From CANHEE01 sp043777755 (lineage in GTDB: Bacteria > Bacteroidota > Bacteroidia > Chitinophagales > Saprospiraceae): 6,509 nt of DNA. The stretch is from the NCBI GenBank assembly GCA_043777755.1, contig JAYWHK010000297.1:1-6509 (forward strand). The letters run 5' to 3'. Position 1 is the stretch's first letter. Every line of letters starts with the position of its first letter. The position numbers and the translations under genes are program-made. This document shows, piece by piece, positions 5,567-6,509 of this stretch. The notes beneath the pieces are model-generated. The model saw nothing but the letters and a program-made list of their open reading frames with translations. It was not told where the DNA came from and searched no databases.

Positions 5567-5590
5567 CTCATTATTATTTCACAAACGACT

Positions 5591-6436
5591 ATGAGTTTTA
5601 ATCATTCTACCATTCTAAGCGACAAAGCGACACGACTTTTTATACTTCTTGGAGGTTTTTTTATAGCCAATGCACTCGTTGCTGAGTTCATTGGGGTAAA
5701 GATTTATTCTGTTGAAAAATCATTGGGCTTTTTACCTTCCAGTTTTTCGCTTTTTGGAAAAGAAAATTTATCTTTCAATATGTCAGCTGGCGTTTTGAAC
5801 TGGCCCTTTGTTTTTGTTATGACCGACATCATCAATGAGTATTTTGGTAAAAAAGGTGTTCGATTCTTGTCGTTTATGACGGCGATTCTGATAGCTTACG
5901 CTTTTTTGATGTTTTTTATGGCAATTCATCTTGCACCTGCGGATTTTTGGGTAACTTCTCACATCAATCCCAACGCAAGTCTTATAGAACAAGCCGATAT
6001 TCGTTCAAAAGTTGGCGATTATAACTATGCCTTTAAACTCATTTTTGGTCAAGGACTTTGGATTATTGTTGGTTCGTTAGTGGCATTTTTGATAGGGCAA
6101 TTGGTAGATGTTTCTGTGTTTCATCAGATAAAAAAACGCACTGGCGAAGGCAATATTTGGTTGCGTACAACAGGTTCTACCTTGGTTTCGCAACTAATTG
6201 ACAGTTATGTCGTATTGTTTATTGCTTTTTATATTGGTGCGGATTGGGATTTACCTACTATTCTTGCACTTGGTTTGGTGGCGTATATTTACAAGTTTAT
6301 TGTTGCTGTTTTGATGACACCAGTCGTTTATTTGGCACATCATCTTATCGAAACTTATTTGGGCGAAGAAAAGGCAAACGAATTGAAACGAAATGCGGCA
6401 GAAGCCGTTTCTAAGCGGGCGTTCAAAATTGATTAG
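5591..6436 (+). CDS. yhhQ: Queuosine precursor transporter (YhhQ/QPTR, VUT family, COG1738)
   Basis: The 281-residue inner-membrane protein has about six hydrophobic segments (roughly 15-37, 68-82, 93-113, 146-172, 195-215, 223-250). Family signatures are DIINEYFGKKGVR (79-91), FLIGQLVDVSVFHQIKKRTG (166-185) and WLRTTGSTLVSQLIDSYVV (190-208), the last two typical of COG1738/DUF165. E. coli YhhQ takes up queuosine precursors such as preQ0 and preQ1 for tRNA queuosine modification; the same role here rests on family membership. The protein is longer than E. coli YhhQ because of a loop between the first two helices (about 38-66) and a charged C-terminal tail (about 257-281). The start is placed at ATG 5591, not at the upstream TTG 5564, because that TTG lies in the promoter. 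No queuosine synthesis gene is adjacent, and the gene appears monocistronic. Confidence 0.88.
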   Translation: MSFNHSTILSDKATRLFILLGGFFIANALVAEFIGVKIYSVEKSLGFLPSSFSLFGKENLSFNMSAGVLNWPFVFVMTDIINEYFGKKGVRFLSFMTAILIAYAFLMFFMAIHLAPADFWVTSHINPNASLIEQADIRSKVGDYNYAFKLIFGQGLWIIVGSLVAFLIGQLVDVSVFHQIKKRTGEGNIWLRTTGSTLVSQLIDSYVVLFIAFYIGADWDLPTILALGLVAYIYKFIVAVLMTPVVYLAHHLIETYLGEEKANELKRNAAEAVSKRAFKID

Positions 6437-6482
6437 TATTATTTTGTCGTTGAGAAAAAAGTTATAAATAACTGACTATAAG

Positions 6483-6503
6483 GTCCAAAGGACTCCTTCG
6501 GAG
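6483..6503 (+). repeat. Paired mini-hairpins after the transporter gene
   Basis: GTCC (6483-6486) pairs with GGAC (6490-6493) around AAA, and CTCC (6493-6496) pairs with GGAG (6500-6503) around TTC. The segment 6490-6503 matches 2952-2965 at 13 of 14 bases. It lies 46 bp beyond the transporter stop and may continue past the window edge. No T-run follows within the window. Confidence 0.55.
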
Positions 6504-6509
6504 AAAGTT

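Larger units (their letters stand above)
5391..5590. other. AT-rich divergent promoter region
   Basis: These 200 bases between the lipoprotein start and the transporter start contain both divergent promoters, whose -33 elements are about 33 bp apart. The rest is long A and T runs with no ORF, no clear operator and no riboswitch-like structure. Confidence 0.6.

Noticed and set aside
5564..5590. Upstream TTG start adding nine residues to the transporter
   Set aside because: The TTG lies within the exact -7 promoter element TATATTTG, so it would be before the transcript begins.
6455..6475. AGTTATAAATAACT palindrome after the transporter as a terminator
   Set aside because: It is a weak 5-bp AT-rich stem with no T-run following.

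Overview
The window looks like a low-GC Bacteroidota chromosome, probably Cytophagia-like; the genus cannot be called from sequence alone. Reasons: two promoters match the Bacteroidota -33/-7 consensus (TTTG, then TAnnTTTG), starts are A-rich without strong Shine-Dalgarno sites, one gene encodes a YtxJ bacilliredoxin-like protein of the type found in Bacteroidota and Firmicutes, and there is a tiny MKK-type lipoprotein.

Layout from left to right. Positions 1-979 (+) hold most of an IS630-family transposase, cut by the window edge and split over two reading frames (1-237 and 212-979). The catalytic DDE residues are all present. Convergent to it is an LTA-synthase/sulfatase-like membrane enzyme (2918-1080, -). 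Upstream of that, in the same direction, is a large secreted beta-propeller-like protein of unknown function (4678-3101, -). The 182-bp gap between these two genes is almost completely filled by a small palindromic repeat element (2930-3099). Next come ytxJ (5188-4841, -) with a clear rho-independent terminator (4796-4832), and an untracked 38-aa lipoprotein (5390-5274, -). A roughly 200-bp AT-rich divergent promoter region separates these from a queuosine-precursor transporter of the YhhQ/COG1738 family (5591-6436, +). The window ends in a double mini-hairpin related to part of the repeat element.

The genes do not form one obvious pathway. The minus-strand set is mostly envelope-related (lipoprotein, secreted propeller-like protein, periplasmic phosphotransferase-like enzyme), with one cytoplasmic thiol-redox protein. 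The transporter is an independent plus-strand unit. No defence system, CRISPR array, rRNA or tRNA is visible. The most unusual items are the intergenic repeat element placed next to a stop and a start codon, the frame-split transposase, and a two-hairpin attenuator-like segment ahead of ytxJ.
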